Notes under the pieces: model-generated
Database searches by the model: none
Told to the model about the DNA's origin: nothing
What the model saw: the letters and a program-made list of their open reading frames with translations, nothing else
From: JASSUD01 sp031963415
Lineage (GTDB): Bacteria; Pseudomonadota; Gammaproteobacteria; Burkholderiales; Burkholderiaceae
DNA length: 64,000 nt
Reading direction: 5' to 3'
Assembly: GCA_031963415.1 (NCBI GenBank)
Contig: JASSUI010000001.1
Coordinates: 1,984,001-2,048,000 of the forward strand
Made by a program: the position numbers and the translations under genes
Shown here: positions 36,136-44,995 of the stretch, in pieces
Position numbering within the stretch: the first letter of the stretch is position 1
Layout of the letters: each line of letters starts with the position of its first letter

Positions 36136-37296
36136 ATGAAGATTCATGAGTACCAGGGTAAGGAAATCCTGCGGAAATTTGGCGTTCCCGTGCCAGCTGG
36201 TAAACCGGTTTTTACGGTAGACGAAGCGGTAGAAGCGGCTAAGGAGTTAGGAAGTCCGGTTGTTGTTGTTAAAGCACAAATTCACGCAGGTGGCCGCGGT
36301 AAAGGCGGTGGTGTGAAAGTGGCGAAATCTCTCGAAGAAGTGCGCACTTATGCGGGCCAAATCTTGGGTATGCAATTAAAGACCCATCAAACTGGCCCAG
36401 AAGGTCAGAAAGTACGCCGTCTACTCATCGAAGAAGGCGCGGATATTAAAAAAGAACTGTACGTCGGTCTCGTTGTTGATCGCCTCACCCAGAAAGTGGT
36501 AGTGATGGCCTCTAGCGAAGGCGGTATGGAAATTGAAGAAGTTGCAGAAAAAACGCCTGAGTTAATCCATAAAATCGCTGTTGACCCAACGCTAGGACTA
36601 ACCGATGCGGAAGCCGATGAGTTGTCGCTGAAAATCGGCGTACCTGAAGCTTCGTTGCCACGAGCGCGCGTTGCATTGAAAGGTCTGTATCAAGCGTTTT
36701 GGGAAACCGACGCCTCTCTCGCAGAAATCAATCCATTGATCCTCACCGGTGATGGCAAAGTCATCGCGTTGGACGCTAAGTTCAACTTTGATTCAAATGC
36801 ACTTTTCCGTCATCCAGAAATCGTTGCGTACCGCGATCTTGACGAAGAAGATCCCGCTGAAGTTGAAGCTTCTAAATTTGATCTGGCTTATATCTCGTTA
36901 GACGGCAATATCGGCTGTTTAGTGAATGGCGCGGGGCTGGCAATGGCCACGATGGATACCATCAAATTATTCGGCGGAGAGCCTGCTAACTTCCTTGATG
37001 TAGGTGGCGGCGCAACGACTGAGAAAGTGACCGAAGCTTTCAAAATTATGCTCAAAAATCCAAGCCTAAAAGCTATTTTGGTGAATATTTTTGGCGGCAT
37101 TATGCGTTGTGACGTGATTGCTGAAGGCGTGATTGCCGCATCAAAAGCAGTGCAACTAAAAGTGCCGTTAATTGTACGTATGAAAGGAACAAATGAGGAT
37201 CTCGGCAAAAAAATGTTGGCTGAGTCTGGCTTACCTATTATTTCGGCTGACAGCATGGAAGAAGCTGCGCAGAAGGTTGTGGCGGCCGCTCAATAA
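36136..37296 (+). CDS. sucC: Succinyl-CoA synthetase beta subunit (ADP-forming)
   Basis: TCA-cycle enzyme subunit of 386 residues that binds nucleotide in an ATP-grasp fold and contacts the CoA-binding alpha subunit. Visible hallmarks are KAQIHAGGRGKGGGVKVAKS, EINPL and GNIGCLVNGAGLAMATMD. AAGGA lies about 9 bases upstream of the ATG. The alpha-subunit gene follows, but the usual short gap is expanded to 220 bases by a palindromic repeat. The 285 bases before the gene contain no supported feature. Confidence 0.98.
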   Translation: MKIHEYQGKEILRKFGVPVPAGKPVFTVDEAVEAAKELGSPVVVVKAQIHAGGRGKGGGVKVAKSLEEVRTYAGQILGMQLKTHQTGPEGQKVRRLLIEEGADIKKELYVGLVVDRLTQKVVVMASSEGGMEIEEVAEKTPELIHKIAVDPTLGLTDAEADELSLKIGVPEASLPRARVALKGLYQAFWETDASLAEINPLILTGDGKVIALDAKFNFDSNALFRHPEIVAYRDLDEEDPAEVEASKFDLAYISLDGNIGCLVNGAGLAMATMDTIKLFGGEPANFLDVGGGATTEKVTEAFKIMLKNPSLKAILVNIFGGIMRCDVIAEGVIAASKAVQLKVPLIVRMKGTNEDLGKKMLAESGLPIISADSMEEAAQKVVAAAQ

Positions 37297-37380
37297 TTTG
37301 AGTTCATTCTGACTTAATTCCCCGGATACGGATCATTACATTGAGCTGAGGCGTGTAACTTTAATGTGCGCCGCAGATCA

Positions 37381-37486
37381 GAGCCTGTTTAGCGTTTTCC
37401 TGGTGGCCTCGTGCTGCCGAAGACAGTACAAAGAAAGGCGTACGCCAAGGCGACGCGAGGCCCTCAGGGAAAGCCAAATAGGCTCT
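37381..37486. repeat. Family D palindromic repeat inside the sucC-sucD operon
   Basis: Outer arms GAGCCTGTTTAGCGTTTTCC and GGAAAGCCAAATAGGCTC, inner arms GGCCTCG and CGAGGCC. On the opposite strand it is homologous to the element before purL (6251-6344), sharing TTAGCG-TTT-CTGG-GG-C and TCGTGC. It lies wholly in the spacer and creates a false upstream extension of the sucD frame. Confidence 0.75.
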
Positions 37487-37516
37487 CAAACGGAAAAGCT
37501 GAAAAGAGGCTTATAT

Positions 37517-38398
37517 ATGTCGATTTTGATTAACAAAGATACAAAAGTTATTACCCAAGGGATCACGGGTAAAACCGGGCAATTTCACACTCGCGCCTGC
37601 CGCGACTACGCAAACGGCCGTGCCGCTTTTGTGGCTGGCGTGAATCCCAAAAAAGCTGGCGAAGATTTTGAAGGTATTCCAATTTTCGGTAGCGTAAAAG
37701 AAGCTAAAGAGAACACAGGCGCAACCGTATCAGTGATTTATGTGCCACCAGCAGGTGCTGCGGCAGCTATTTGGGAAGCGGTTGAAGCTGACCTTGATCT
37801 AGCCATTTGCATTACTGAAGGTATTCCAGTGCGCGATATGATCGAGGTTAAAGAACGTATGCGTCAGGAAAATCGTAAAACCCTATTGTTGGGGCCTAAT
37901 TGCCCGGGTTTGATCACCCCCGATGAGATAAAGATAGGCATTATGCCGGGCCATATTCATAAGAAAGGTCGTATCGGCGTGGTTTCACGTTCAGGTACGC
38001 TGACTTATGAGGCAGTTGGTCAATTGACGGCTTTGGGTCTGGGACAATCCTCTGCGGTAGGTATCGGTGGTGACCCAGTGAATGGCTTGAAACATATCGA
38101 TGTGTTGAAGCTCTTCAATGAAGATCCAGAAACCGATGCAGTGGTTATGATTGGTGAGATCGGCGGCGAAGATGAAGAAATTGCTGCACGTTGGGCCAAA
38201 GAGAACATGACCAAACCTATCGTAGGCTTTATTGCAGGTGTCACTGCCCCTCCAGGTAAACGCATGGGCCACGCTGGCGCAATTATCTCGGGTGGTAAAG
38301 GTACAGCCGATGAGAAATTGCAAGTGATGGAAGCTTGTGGCTTTAAAGTCACTAAAAACCCTTCTGAGATGGGGCGTTTGCTGAAATCAGTTCTGTAA
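37517..38398 (+). CDS. sucD: Succinyl-CoA synthetase alpha subunit
   Basis: 293-residue subunit carrying the CoA-binding Rossmann domain and the phosphorylated histidine. The true start is ATG 37517 (MSILINKDTKVITQGITGKTG). An open extension to 37364 runs through a palindromic repeat and should be ignored. Family segments are GPNCPGLITPDE, RSGTLTYEA and the active-site His in GHAGAIISGGKGTA. Forms a heterotetramer with SucC. Confidence 0.98.
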   Translation: MSILINKDTKVITQGITGKTGQFHTRACRDYANGRAAFVAGVNPKKAGEDFEGIPIFGSVKEAKENTGATVSVIYVPPAGAAAAIWEAVEADLDLAICITEGIPVRDMIEVKERMRQENRKTLLLGPNCPGLITPDEIKIGIMPGHIHKKGRIGVVSRSGTLTYEAVGQLTALGLGQSSAVGIGGDPVNGLKHIDVLKLFNEDPETDAVVMIGEIGGEDEEIAARWAKENMTKPIVGFIAGVTAPPGKRMGHAGAIISGGKGTADEKLQVMEACGFKVTKNPSEMGRLLKSVL

Positions 38399-38409
38399 GC
38401 AGCACGGCT

Positions 38410-38582
38410 TAGAACCTGTTCAAAGTCGCAAAGAAGAAAGGTTTTAGAGACGATCGGTAATCGTGTTGAGGCTCCTTTATCATCCCAACCTACAAAAATT
38501 GTAGGTTGGGATGAAGGGCGAACCTCAACATGCAATCCAGTCACCTTTAATTTTATCTTCTCACCCACTTTGAACAGGGTTT
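38410..38582. repeat. Family E element with a 15-bp perfect hairpin; probable terminator
   Basis: Arms AGAACCTGTTCAAAGT (38411) and ACTTTGAACAGGGTTT (ending about 38582) enclose GTTGAGG/CCTCAAC. At the centre is a perfect 15-bp stem with a 3-base loop (38481-38495 with 38499-38513). Eleven bases after the sucD stop, it can terminate or protect the sucCD mRNA. The core matches 33850-33956. Confidence 0.75.
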
Positions 38583-38588
38583 AAAGAT

Positions 38589-38795
38589 TTATTCGTAATC
38601 TTCCAAAAGCATTCTCAGCGTAGGTGAGTCCACAATTGGATAGAGCGGGTTAAAAAGCTTGTTTCTATAACAATTGTGGAGCCTTTTACTATCTATTGCT
38701 TCGGGTTTCCTAAAGAAGAGTGCTTTTGAAAGGTAACGCGCATTTTTAATGGCTGATAGGCAACAGCTTAAGGCCGAAAACAATAAGATTTGCAC
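38589..38795 (-). CDS. Doubtful small ORF
   Basis: A 68-codon minus-strand frame starts with a short hydrophobic stretch (MQILLFSALSCCLSA) and continues polar. No family is recognised and no good ribosome-binding site is seen. It occupies the sucD-terC spacer. It may be chance. Confidence 0.2.
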   Translation of the reverse strand: MQILLFSALSCCLSAIKNARYLSKALFFRKPEAIDSKRLHNCYRNKLFNPLYPIVDSPTLRMLLEDYE

Positions 38796-38872
38796 GTTCT
38801 AAATTGCTTTGATGTAAACGAAAAAGAATTCTATTTATCAGCGGTTTCTGCAAAAAACTGGAGACAAATCAA

Positions 38873-39583
38873 ATGCTAGATTGGTTGGCCCATCTTCACT
38901 GGGGCGTCGTGGGTCAAATTATTATGGTTGACCTGCTATTAAGTGGCGATAACGCGGTGCTAATCGCGTTAGCGTGTCGTAATCTCCCGCCCGCGCAACG
39001 GGTTAAAGGCGTGCTATGGGGGACGGCTGCTGCAATATTGCTGCGTGTTATCTTAATTGTCTTTGCTGTTGCACTCTTAACGGTTCCATTTGTCAAAATA
39101 ATAGGCGGTTTGTTGTTATTGATCATTGGCGTCAAGCTTATGCTGCCTGAGAACGAGTCAGCTCATAATATTCAGCCCGCTGAACGGTTAATGACAGCGG
39201 TAAAAACGATCATTGTGGCCGATTTCGTGATGAGTCTTGACAATGTGATTGGTATTGCAGGCGCTGTACAGGCGGCGGCACCTGAGCATCAGCTTTTGTT
39301 GATCATATTTGGCTTAGTCATCACCATCCCGCTGCTTATTTGGGGCAGCCAATGGATGATGAAATTGATTCATCGTTTCCCTCTTATTATTCCGGCTGGC
39401 GCTGCGTTGCTCGGGTGGATTGCTGGCGGTCTGATTGTCGGTGATCCATTTTTCAAGCGCTTTGATGGACTAACAAGTGCTACAGCAGGTCGTGTCGCAA
39501 GCTTTATCGGTGCTGTACTAGTGATATTGGTGGGAAGCGTGTGGAAAAAGCGGAGTGCTCAGCGCCCTAAATCAAACGCTTAA
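38873..39583 (+). CDS. TerC family integral membrane protein
   Basis: 236-residue membrane protein with about seven helices. Conserved acidic residues lie in membrane segments: DLLLSGDNAVLIALACR near the N-terminus and MSLDNVIGIAGA in the second half, the internal duplication typical of TerC. Members are linked to metal-ion (Mn2+ or tellurite-related) export or to metalation of exported enzymes; the substrate here is unknown. In Burkholderia genomes a TerC gene also follows sucCD, so it is core rather than accessory. Confidence 0.93.
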   Translation: MLDWLAHLHWGVVGQIIMVDLLLSGDNAVLIALACRNLPPAQRVKGVLWGTAAAILLRVILIVFAVALLTVPFVKIIGGLLLLIIGVKLMLPENESAHNIQPAERLMTAVKTIIVADFVMSLDNVIGIAGAVQAAAPEHQLLLIIFGLVITIPLLIWGSQWMMKLIHRFPLIIPAGAALLGWIAGGLIVGDPFFKRFDGLTSATAGRVASFIGAVLVILVGSVWKKRSAQRPKSNA

Positions 39584-39588
39584 GCAAA

Positions 39589-39670
39589 CGTTGAATAAAC
39601 GGGGAGCCGCAGGATAATTAACTGATGCCTCCTCCTTGTACTCGCGTGTTGTCTGCATCGATCCTCTATG
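39589..39670. repeat. Family B element
   Basis: GAATAAACGGGGAGCC, followed by GCCTCCTCCTTGTACTCGCG and TTGTCTGC, matches the minus strand of 46452-46540 (ACTCCTCGCCGTACTACAGC, TTGTCTGC). It fills the terC-pilin spacer. Confidence 0.55.
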
Positions 39671-39833
39671 CTTCTGCTTTATTCAGTGCTTTCTTATATT
39701 ACTTTGGTTGATAAAACATAAGATTTATTGACTTCTACATCGTAGCAGCGCAGGTTTTTTAGCCAAAAGCCTAATGCTTAGCAAATCGCTTCAGCCATTA
39801 TCATCATAAAAATTTGCTTATCTGGGGAACAAA

Positions 39834-40400
39834 ATGTTTTTTAAAAAACGCGTGGTGACCTCACAAGAAATGCCAAGTCTTGCCCGTTGGCGCGGCTTCA
39901 CATTGATTGAGTTAATGATTGTGCTAGCTATTGTAGGGGTAGTAGCCGCGTATGCGATTCCTGCTTATCAAAACTATCTGACACGTAGTCGAGTAGGCGA
40001 GGGAATCGTGCTGTCCACCTCAGCGCGATTAGCGGTTGCAGAAAATGCAGCGAGCGGTGCGCTGTTGGATAGTGGCTTCGAAGTACCCCCTCCCACACGC
40101 AACGTTAAATCGATTCGCATTGTTCCTGAGAATGGACAGATTGTTATCACTTATACGCCACGTGTGGCGCATGACAATGAGAATACATTAGTGTTTGTGC
40201 CATCAGCCCTTGATAATCCGAAAGAATCCAGCGCACGCGTAGCGCTAGCGCCTGAAACGATGCAACCTGGCGCGTTATCTTGGGAGTGCTTTGCGGCGGG
40301 TAAAGCAGCATCTTCTTTGCCAGAGCCTGGCCCCGGACCATTGCCTTCTGAAGCGGCCACGCTGCCGCAGAATTTTGCTCCCCCTGAGTGTCGTGCTTAA
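39834..40400 (+). CDS. pilA: Type IV major pilin
   Basis: 188-residue prepilin. The leader MFFKKRVVTSQEMPSLARWRG is cleaved by prepilin peptidase before F22. Mature residue 5 is the conserved Glu26 in FTLIELMIVLAIVGVVAAYA, the assembly helix. The C-terminal Cys pair (ECFAAG...PPECRA) can close the D-loop. ATG at codon 13 would give a shorter, equally workable leader. The PglL ligase gene follows, so the Ser/Pro-rich tail (LPEPGPGPLPSEA) may be O-glycosylated, by analogy with other pilin-PglL pairs. Confidence 0.95.
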   Translation: MFFKKRVVTSQEMPSLARWRGFTLIELMIVLAIVGVVAAYAIPAYQNYLTRSRVGEGIVLSTSARLAVAENAASGALLDSGFEVPPPTRNVKSIRIVPENGQIVITYTPRVAHDNENTLVFVPSALDNPKESSARVALAPETMQPGALSWECFAAGKAASSLPEPGPGPLPSEAATLPQNFAPPECRA

Positions 40401-40564
40401 GTATTGCTAATATTTTCTAAAACTTAGACTTTCTTTAGAAAATTGTGATTTGGGAGCGGAGGGTATATGAATGCTCATATGTCTATCAAATGAAAGCCTC
40501 TGTCCGCTGCTCTTATGGCTTAGTTAATGCACCGATGACTTTTTAAACCAGTCTATAAACTACT

Positions 40565-40690
40565 TAAAAGGACATGACTCGGGGGCTGGCGATGCTCGCT
40601 ATCCTTATGTACTTAAACGTAGATAAGGATAGCTGCAAGGTTTAGCTAACTACGGGCCTCCCCCGCGGCGCTTCCCTAGTCTTTGTCTAT
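40565..40690. repeat. Family F palindromic repeat
   Basis: AAAAGGACATGACTCGGGGG and GGC-ATGCTCG lead to a tip hairpin CTATCCTTAT/ATAAGGATAG (40599-40608 with 40623-40632). The left half is homologous to 51475-51535 (AAAAGGCCGTGGTCAGGGGG and GGTGCTCGG, with another tip hairpin). It occupies most of the 306-base pilin-PglL spacer. Confidence 0.65.
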
Positions 40691-40706
40691 CTCCGAGTGA
40701 TTCCTC

Positions 40707-42554
40707 GTGCTTTCCCGTTTTGTTCGTTACTTCTTCGTAAGCATCCTAATGCTGGCTTGGACTGTGCCTTATGCACTAACCCGCCATACTTATCCTATTC
40801 CTACTTTCTATTCTGAGTTTGCCACGCTGTTGCTGTATTTGCTGATGGCTTGTGCAGGCGTGGGGCTAATATGTGTTGAGCGTCGTAAAAGCACGCTACA
40901 GATCGCGCGAATTGCTTGGATGCCACTCACCTTTTGTGTGCTGTTGCTTGCGCAAATGATGTTGATGCCATTGTCTCAAGCCTCGATGAATATGTTGGCG
41001 ATTGGTTGCTTGGGCGCCGTTTTTATTACGATTCACACAGGTTTTTGGATAGCACAGCTGGGGCTAACTGAAAAAGTCATACGCTGGCTAGCGTACGCTT
41101 TGCTAGCAGGCGGCCTGTTTACGGTATGTTGTCAGCTAATACAAGCCGGCCATTGGGAAAATAAATTCACCTCGTTAGTATTGCCTTATTACGAAGTGAG
41201 CGGACGCCGGTTATTCGGCAATATGGCGCAAGCGAATCATCTATCAACGTATCTTTCTTTTGCTCTAGCAGCAGCTTTATTTCTCAAACAAGCACAGCGT
41301 TTGTCTTTATTTTTATGGATGCTATTAAGCGCAGTATTTATTGCAGGACAGGCACTTACCGTTTCTCGTATGGCATGGCTGCAATTCATGGTGATCGTCA
41401 TCGGCGGCGTATTGATGGAGTGCATTGAGAAACAGTGTACGCAGACACAACAGAAAACACCAATTGATAAAAATTTACCGCACCATCCTAAGCGTTTTCT
41501 AAGCAAAGTTTTTCTAAACCATTCGATGCGCAGCTGGTTAGTGCCCGTGCTTTTGATATCGCTATTTATTAGCGTTAATTGGGCGGTCAGGGTTGCCGAT
41601 GGGGTATTCGATTTACAACTCGCAGAGGCCGCTACTGACCGTTTTCAAGACGCAGGACAGATCTCACCACGCTTGGCTCTATGGCACTATGGCTGGAGTA
41701 TGTTTAAAGCGCATCCTTGGTTAGGAATAGGGTGGGGCGAATTTCCTTCTTATCAATATGCACTGCTGGATCAACTTGGAGCGGTGGAGATTGCGAATAG
41801 CGCACACAATGTTTTTCTCGATCTGCTAGCAAAGACAGGGATATTGGGCGCTGGCTTAGTGGGAATAAGTTTGGCTTGTTGGTTATGGCGCACAGCCTTA
41901 GCAGGCTACGCACGTAAAGATGCAACTCGACTTTTTTGCCTCGTGTTATTGGCTGTATTAGCCGTGCATGCGATGCTTGAGTACCCACAGCAATATTTAT
42001 TTTTCTTATTGCCAGCTGCATTTCTGCTAGGTGTTTTAGAGACACGCGCAATAGGGAGCGATAGTTCAGTCGTACTTAGCGCAAGTTATTTAGGGCTAAC
42101 TGCTGTCGGTTTGGCCATGCTTTATCCAGTATGGCGTGACTATAAACGGGCTGAAGCCTTATATTACGCAAACCATCCACAGCAGCAGTATCAGGCTAAC
42201 CCAGCATGGTTATTTAGTGCGTGGGGTCAATATGGAATGGCTAGTTTGCTGCTGCTCAATGAGAAAATGCTAAGCACAAAATTGGCTATGCACGAACAGG
42301 CTTTAACATTATTGCCTGGGCAAGCGATGCTGCGCCGTTATGCAGTGTTGCTGGCATTAGCTGGGCGTGAAGATGAAGCGTTGGTCGTTGTGCAGCGCTT
42401 GAAGTTATTTTCTATGTCTCTACGCAATTGGCCCCCTGAGCTTACTAGCTTGTATGCGCTATGTGAGGCACAGGGAACAGCACTTGCCTCTTTCAAACAG
42501 CGTTTAATGCAGCACTACGGCGCAGTAGCTCAGATAGATACCGAGGACGACTAA
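40707..42554 (+). CDS. pglL: PglL-type O-oligosaccharyltransferase
   Basis: 615-residue polytopic protein with about 12 membrane helices, a Wzy_C/O-antigen-ligase core and a C-terminal soluble TPR-like region, the PglL layout. The large periplasmic loop carries the conserved WHYGWSMFKAHPWLGIGWGE and the signature NSAHNVFLDLLAKTG with the key histidine. It would transfer lipid-linked glycan to pilin in the periplasm, consistent with its place after the pilin gene. A general O-antigen ligase (WaaL) is the alternative, but the C-terminal extension and context favour PglL. Confidence 0.9.
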   Translation: MLSRFVRYFFVSILMLAWTVPYALTRHTYPIPTFYSEFATLLLYLLMACAGVGLICVERRKSTLQIARIAWMPLTFCVLLLAQMMLMPLSQASMNMLAIGCLGAVFITIHTGFWIAQLGLTEKVIRWLAYALLAGGLFTVCCQLIQAGHWENKFTSLVLPYYEVSGRRLFGNMAQANHLSTYLSFALAAALFLKQAQRLSLFLWMLLSAVFIAGQALTVSRMAWLQFMVIVIGGVLMECIEKQCTQTQQKTPIDKNLPHHPKRFLSKVFLNHSMRSWLVPVLLISLFISVNWAVRVADGVFDLQLAEAATDRFQDAGQISPRLALWHYGWSMFKAHPWLGIGWGEFPSYQYALLDQLGAVEIANSAHNVFLDLLAKTGILGAGLVGISLACWLWRTALAGYARKDATRLFCLVLLAVLAVHAMLEYPQQYLFFLLPAAFLLGVLETRAIGSDSSVVLSASYLGLTAVGLAMLYPVWRDYKRAEALYYANHPQQQYQANPAWLFSAWGQYGMASLLLLNEKMLSTKLAMHEQALTLLPGQAMLRRYAVLLALAGREDEALVVVQRLKLFSMSLRNWPPELTSLYALCEAQGTALASFKQRLMQHYGAVAQIDTEDD

Positions 42555-42627
42555 CGATGTTACGCAACCTATGCCTAATCCCTGTCGCATGGAAATTAAT
42601 ACCTAATGCGGAAGAAGGGGGTCTTAG

Positions 42628-44214
42628 TTGAGCAGCCTGCCGCCACAGGAGTTAAGCAGAGGTTTTTTCTCATGGTTTACGCGGCTTGGGTTGCAGTTTG
42701 TATTTGTATGCTGTGTATTAGCCGCGGATTTGTTTGTGAATTCATTTGCCTGGGCAGACACAGCCGATACGCTTTCTCTACCAAATTTGGGTGATGGTTC
42801 AGCTGGAGAGTTGACGCCACAAGCCGAGCGTCAATTGGGCGAGCGCGTGATGCGCAGTGTGCGCGGTGACCCAGATTATTTAAACGACTGGTTAAGTCGC
42901 GATTATTTTGATTCCATAGCGGATAAGCTTGCACGCGCTGCCGTGCGCGCCTCAGTCGGCGGTTACTTGCCAAATTTCGAATTATTTCCCCTACGTGATG
43001 CGCAAATTAATGCTTTTTCTTTGCCAGGTGGTTTTATTGGCGTAAACACGGGTTTGGTGGTGCACACGCAAACGGAATCTGAGCTGGCTGCTGTGTTGTC
43101 GCATGAAATCGGGCACGTATTACAACGACATATTGCGCGCATGATGGGCTTAAATTCGCGTAATAGTTACGCGGCTTTAGCAGGGCTCGTGTTGGGGGCC
43201 CTCGCAGGCATAGCCACGCACAGCGCTGATTTAGGACAGGCGATTGCACTCGGCGGGCAAGCTTATGCGATTGACAATCAATTGCGCTTTTCTCGCTCGG
43301 CGGAACAAGAGGCAGATCGGGTAGGTTTTCGTCTGCTGAATCAAGCTGGCTACGATGCGTATGCGATGCCTGGTTTTTTTAAACAGATGGAGCGTGCTTC
43401 TCTTAGTGAAGGTGCGGTGCCAGCCTATGTACTTACGCACCCGCTGACAACTGAGCGTATTGCTGATATGACTGAGCGTGCTCGCCGTGCTCCGTACCGT
43501 CAACCTCGTCAAAATCCTGAATATGCTTTTGTACGAGCGCGTCTTATGCTTTTGCAAGAAACCTCAGCTAACCGCTACCAGCATATTGCACAACAGCTAA
43601 AAAATGAAATTGATACACAAACAGCAGCTAATCCCGCTGCAAATTGGTATGGCATAGCGTTAGCGCAAATGTTGCAAAGGAATTACGCTGCCGCACAAAG
43701 CGCATTGGATCAGGCGCAAAAAGTTTTTAGTCAAAATGGGGCGCAGTTTAAATCTACGTTGAGCCTAGAAATTTTAAGAATTGAATTAGCCCGTGTTCAG
43801 GGAAACGCACAAGCTGCGCTAGCCTTGGCTGAAGTCACTTGCCGGAAATGGCCCCACTCACGCGCAGCGGCTGAAGCGCAATGGCAAGCACAATTTGCTG
43901 CCAAACATTATGAACAAGCCAAGCTTTTAGCTCAGCAGCAAACACGTGTTGATCCGCATCAAGCAAGCTGGTGGAAATACTTGGCACAGTCTAACGCGCT
44001 CTTAGGCGACACGGTGAGCCAGCGCCGAGCACTGGCTGAACAATATGCGCTAGAAGGCGCTTGGTCAGCGGCAATTGAACAATTACAAACAGCTAGGCGC
44101 GATAAAAGAGCGAGTTTTTATCAGCTATCAGTGATCGATGCGCGTTTAAAAGAAATCAAAGCGCTTTATCAAGAAAGTCTGAAAGAAGAAAAAAATAAGG
44201 GAATTGATAAGTAA
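42628..44214 (+). CDS. bepA: M48 metalloprotease with TPR tail (BepA-like)
   Basis: Periplasmic zinc protease/chaperone for outer-membrane protein assembly. There is a signal-peptide-like segment at about residues 18-42 (LGLQFVFVCCVLAADLFVNSFAWA), quoted in parts: LGLQFVFVCCVLA and FAWA. The zinc site is H159-E160-xx-H163 in LSHEIGHVLQRH, with the third ligand in SAEQEADRVGF. TPR repeats fill residues 330-520. Length of 528 residues fits. No ATG is near the start; TTG 42628, with AGAAGGGGG about 9 bases before it, is the best start. A shorter out-of-frame ORF at 42606 is a shadow. Confidence 0.9.
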   Translation: MSSLPPQELSRGFFSWFTRLGLQFVFVCCVLAADLFVNSFAWADTADTLSLPNLGDGSAGELTPQAERQLGERVMRSVRGDPDYLNDWLSRDYFDSIADKLARAAVRASVGGYLPNFELFPLRDAQINAFSLPGGFIGVNTGLVVHTQTESELAAVLSHEIGHVLQRHIARMMGLNSRNSYAALAGLVLGALAGIATHSADLGQAIALGGQAYAIDNQLRFSRSAEQEADRVGFRLLNQAGYDAYAMPGFFKQMERASLSEGAVPAYVLTHPLTTERIADMTERARRAPYRQPRQNPEYAFVRARLMLLQETSANRYQHIAQQLKNEIDTQTAANPAANWYGIALAQMLQRNYAAAQSALDQAQKVFSQNGAQFKSTLSLEILRIELARVQGNAQAALALAEVTCRKWPHSRAAAEAQWQAQFAAKHYEQAKLLAQQQTRVDPHQASWWKYLAQSNALLGDTVSQRRALAEQYALEGAWSAAIEQLQTARRDKRASFYQLSVIDARLKEIKALYQESLKEEKNKGIDK

Positions 44215-44335
44215 GTTGGCAAGCAAAAGTATTTCTGGAACTTTCTGGCTGAACATCAGGCTTGGTAGCCAGCAGCGCGCTACCTGATGATGCAGCGCTC
44301 TATTGAGGCCAAAACGCCGGTTATAGATTGAGATA

Positions 44336-44392
44336 ACGAAGGAACCCCAACATTTAAGCTAGAAGTATGCATGCTGGGGTTTGTGTCTTAAC
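44336..44392. repeat. Family E core hairpin
   Basis: GGAACCCCAACAT (44340) and ATGCTGGGGTTTG (about 44372-44384) form a short palindrome like the core of the family E elements. It lies in the 325-base spacer between the convergent protease and NTF2-like genes, where no gene is seen. Confidence 0.5.
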
Positions 44393-44539
44393 CTAGCCTA
44401 CAGCCTCCAAATCATCAACTTTTAGATAATTTGTGGATAGGCCCTAAGGCCTTGGCATGTCGTGCTGGGCGTTACATTAGTCCATGCCGTGCGGCCTCAG
44501 TTGATCATCTTGAAGCCTTTGGAGCGATGCTGAGATTTC

Positions 44540-44983
44540 TTAATGCAACGCTTTTTTGCTTTGCTTCAATCTAGCTGCGAATTCGTGCAGTTGAGGGCCG
44601 ATGATCTGGCTTAGATGAATATGTGAAATACGCCATTTGCCATATTCGCGGTTCATCACATAAGTCGCGAAAACTAACTGAGGCGCATCATGCTGTAAGC
44701 CATGATGCGCCTCAGCGGTCACATAGATAACGGTGCCAGCGCTTTCGTAGGCATTAATCTCAAGTGGCTCAATCGTAATGTGCCCTTGCTTAAATTGTTG
44801 TGCAAGCGCGCGGCCGATATCTTCAATTCCTTTTAGATAGGTTCCATCAGCGCAGATGAGGCTGACTGAATCTTCGTCAGTCCATAATGCCATTGCTGTG
44901 TCGAATTGACTTTTAGCAAAAGCACTGTAATACGCATGTAACGTATCGGCGGCAGCTTCAGAGAATTGAGCAAAACGTGGCAT
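44540..44983 (-). CDS. NTF2-like/SnoaL-fold protein
   Basis: 147-residue cone-shaped alpha+beta fold: FSEAAADTLHAYYSAFAKSQ, then MALWTDEDSVSLICADGTYLKG, and a C-terminal beta sheet ending in WRISHIHLSQ. No catalytic pair is clear, so a function cannot be assigned. It starts 12 bases after the waaF stop on the same strand. The same neighbour is common beside waaF in Burkholderia, so it is likely core. Confidence 0.8.
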   Translation of the reverse strand: MPRFAQFSEAAADTLHAYYSAFAKSQFDTAMALWTDEDSVSLICADGTYLKGIEDIGRALAQQFKQGHITIEPLEINAYESAGTVIYVTAEAHHGLQHDAPQLVFATYVMNREYGKWRISHIHLSQIIGPQLHEFAARLKQSKKALH

Positions 44984-44995
44984 GGCATTTGACTC

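Noticed and set aside
37364..37516. N-terminal extension of SucD
   Set aside because: The open frame upstream of ATG 37517 runs through a palindromic repeat and encodes Cys/Arg-rich sequence foreign to the family.
42606..42794. 62-codon ORF before the BepA-like gene
   Set aside because: It overlaps the signal-peptide region of the protease in another frame and has no protein-like continuation.
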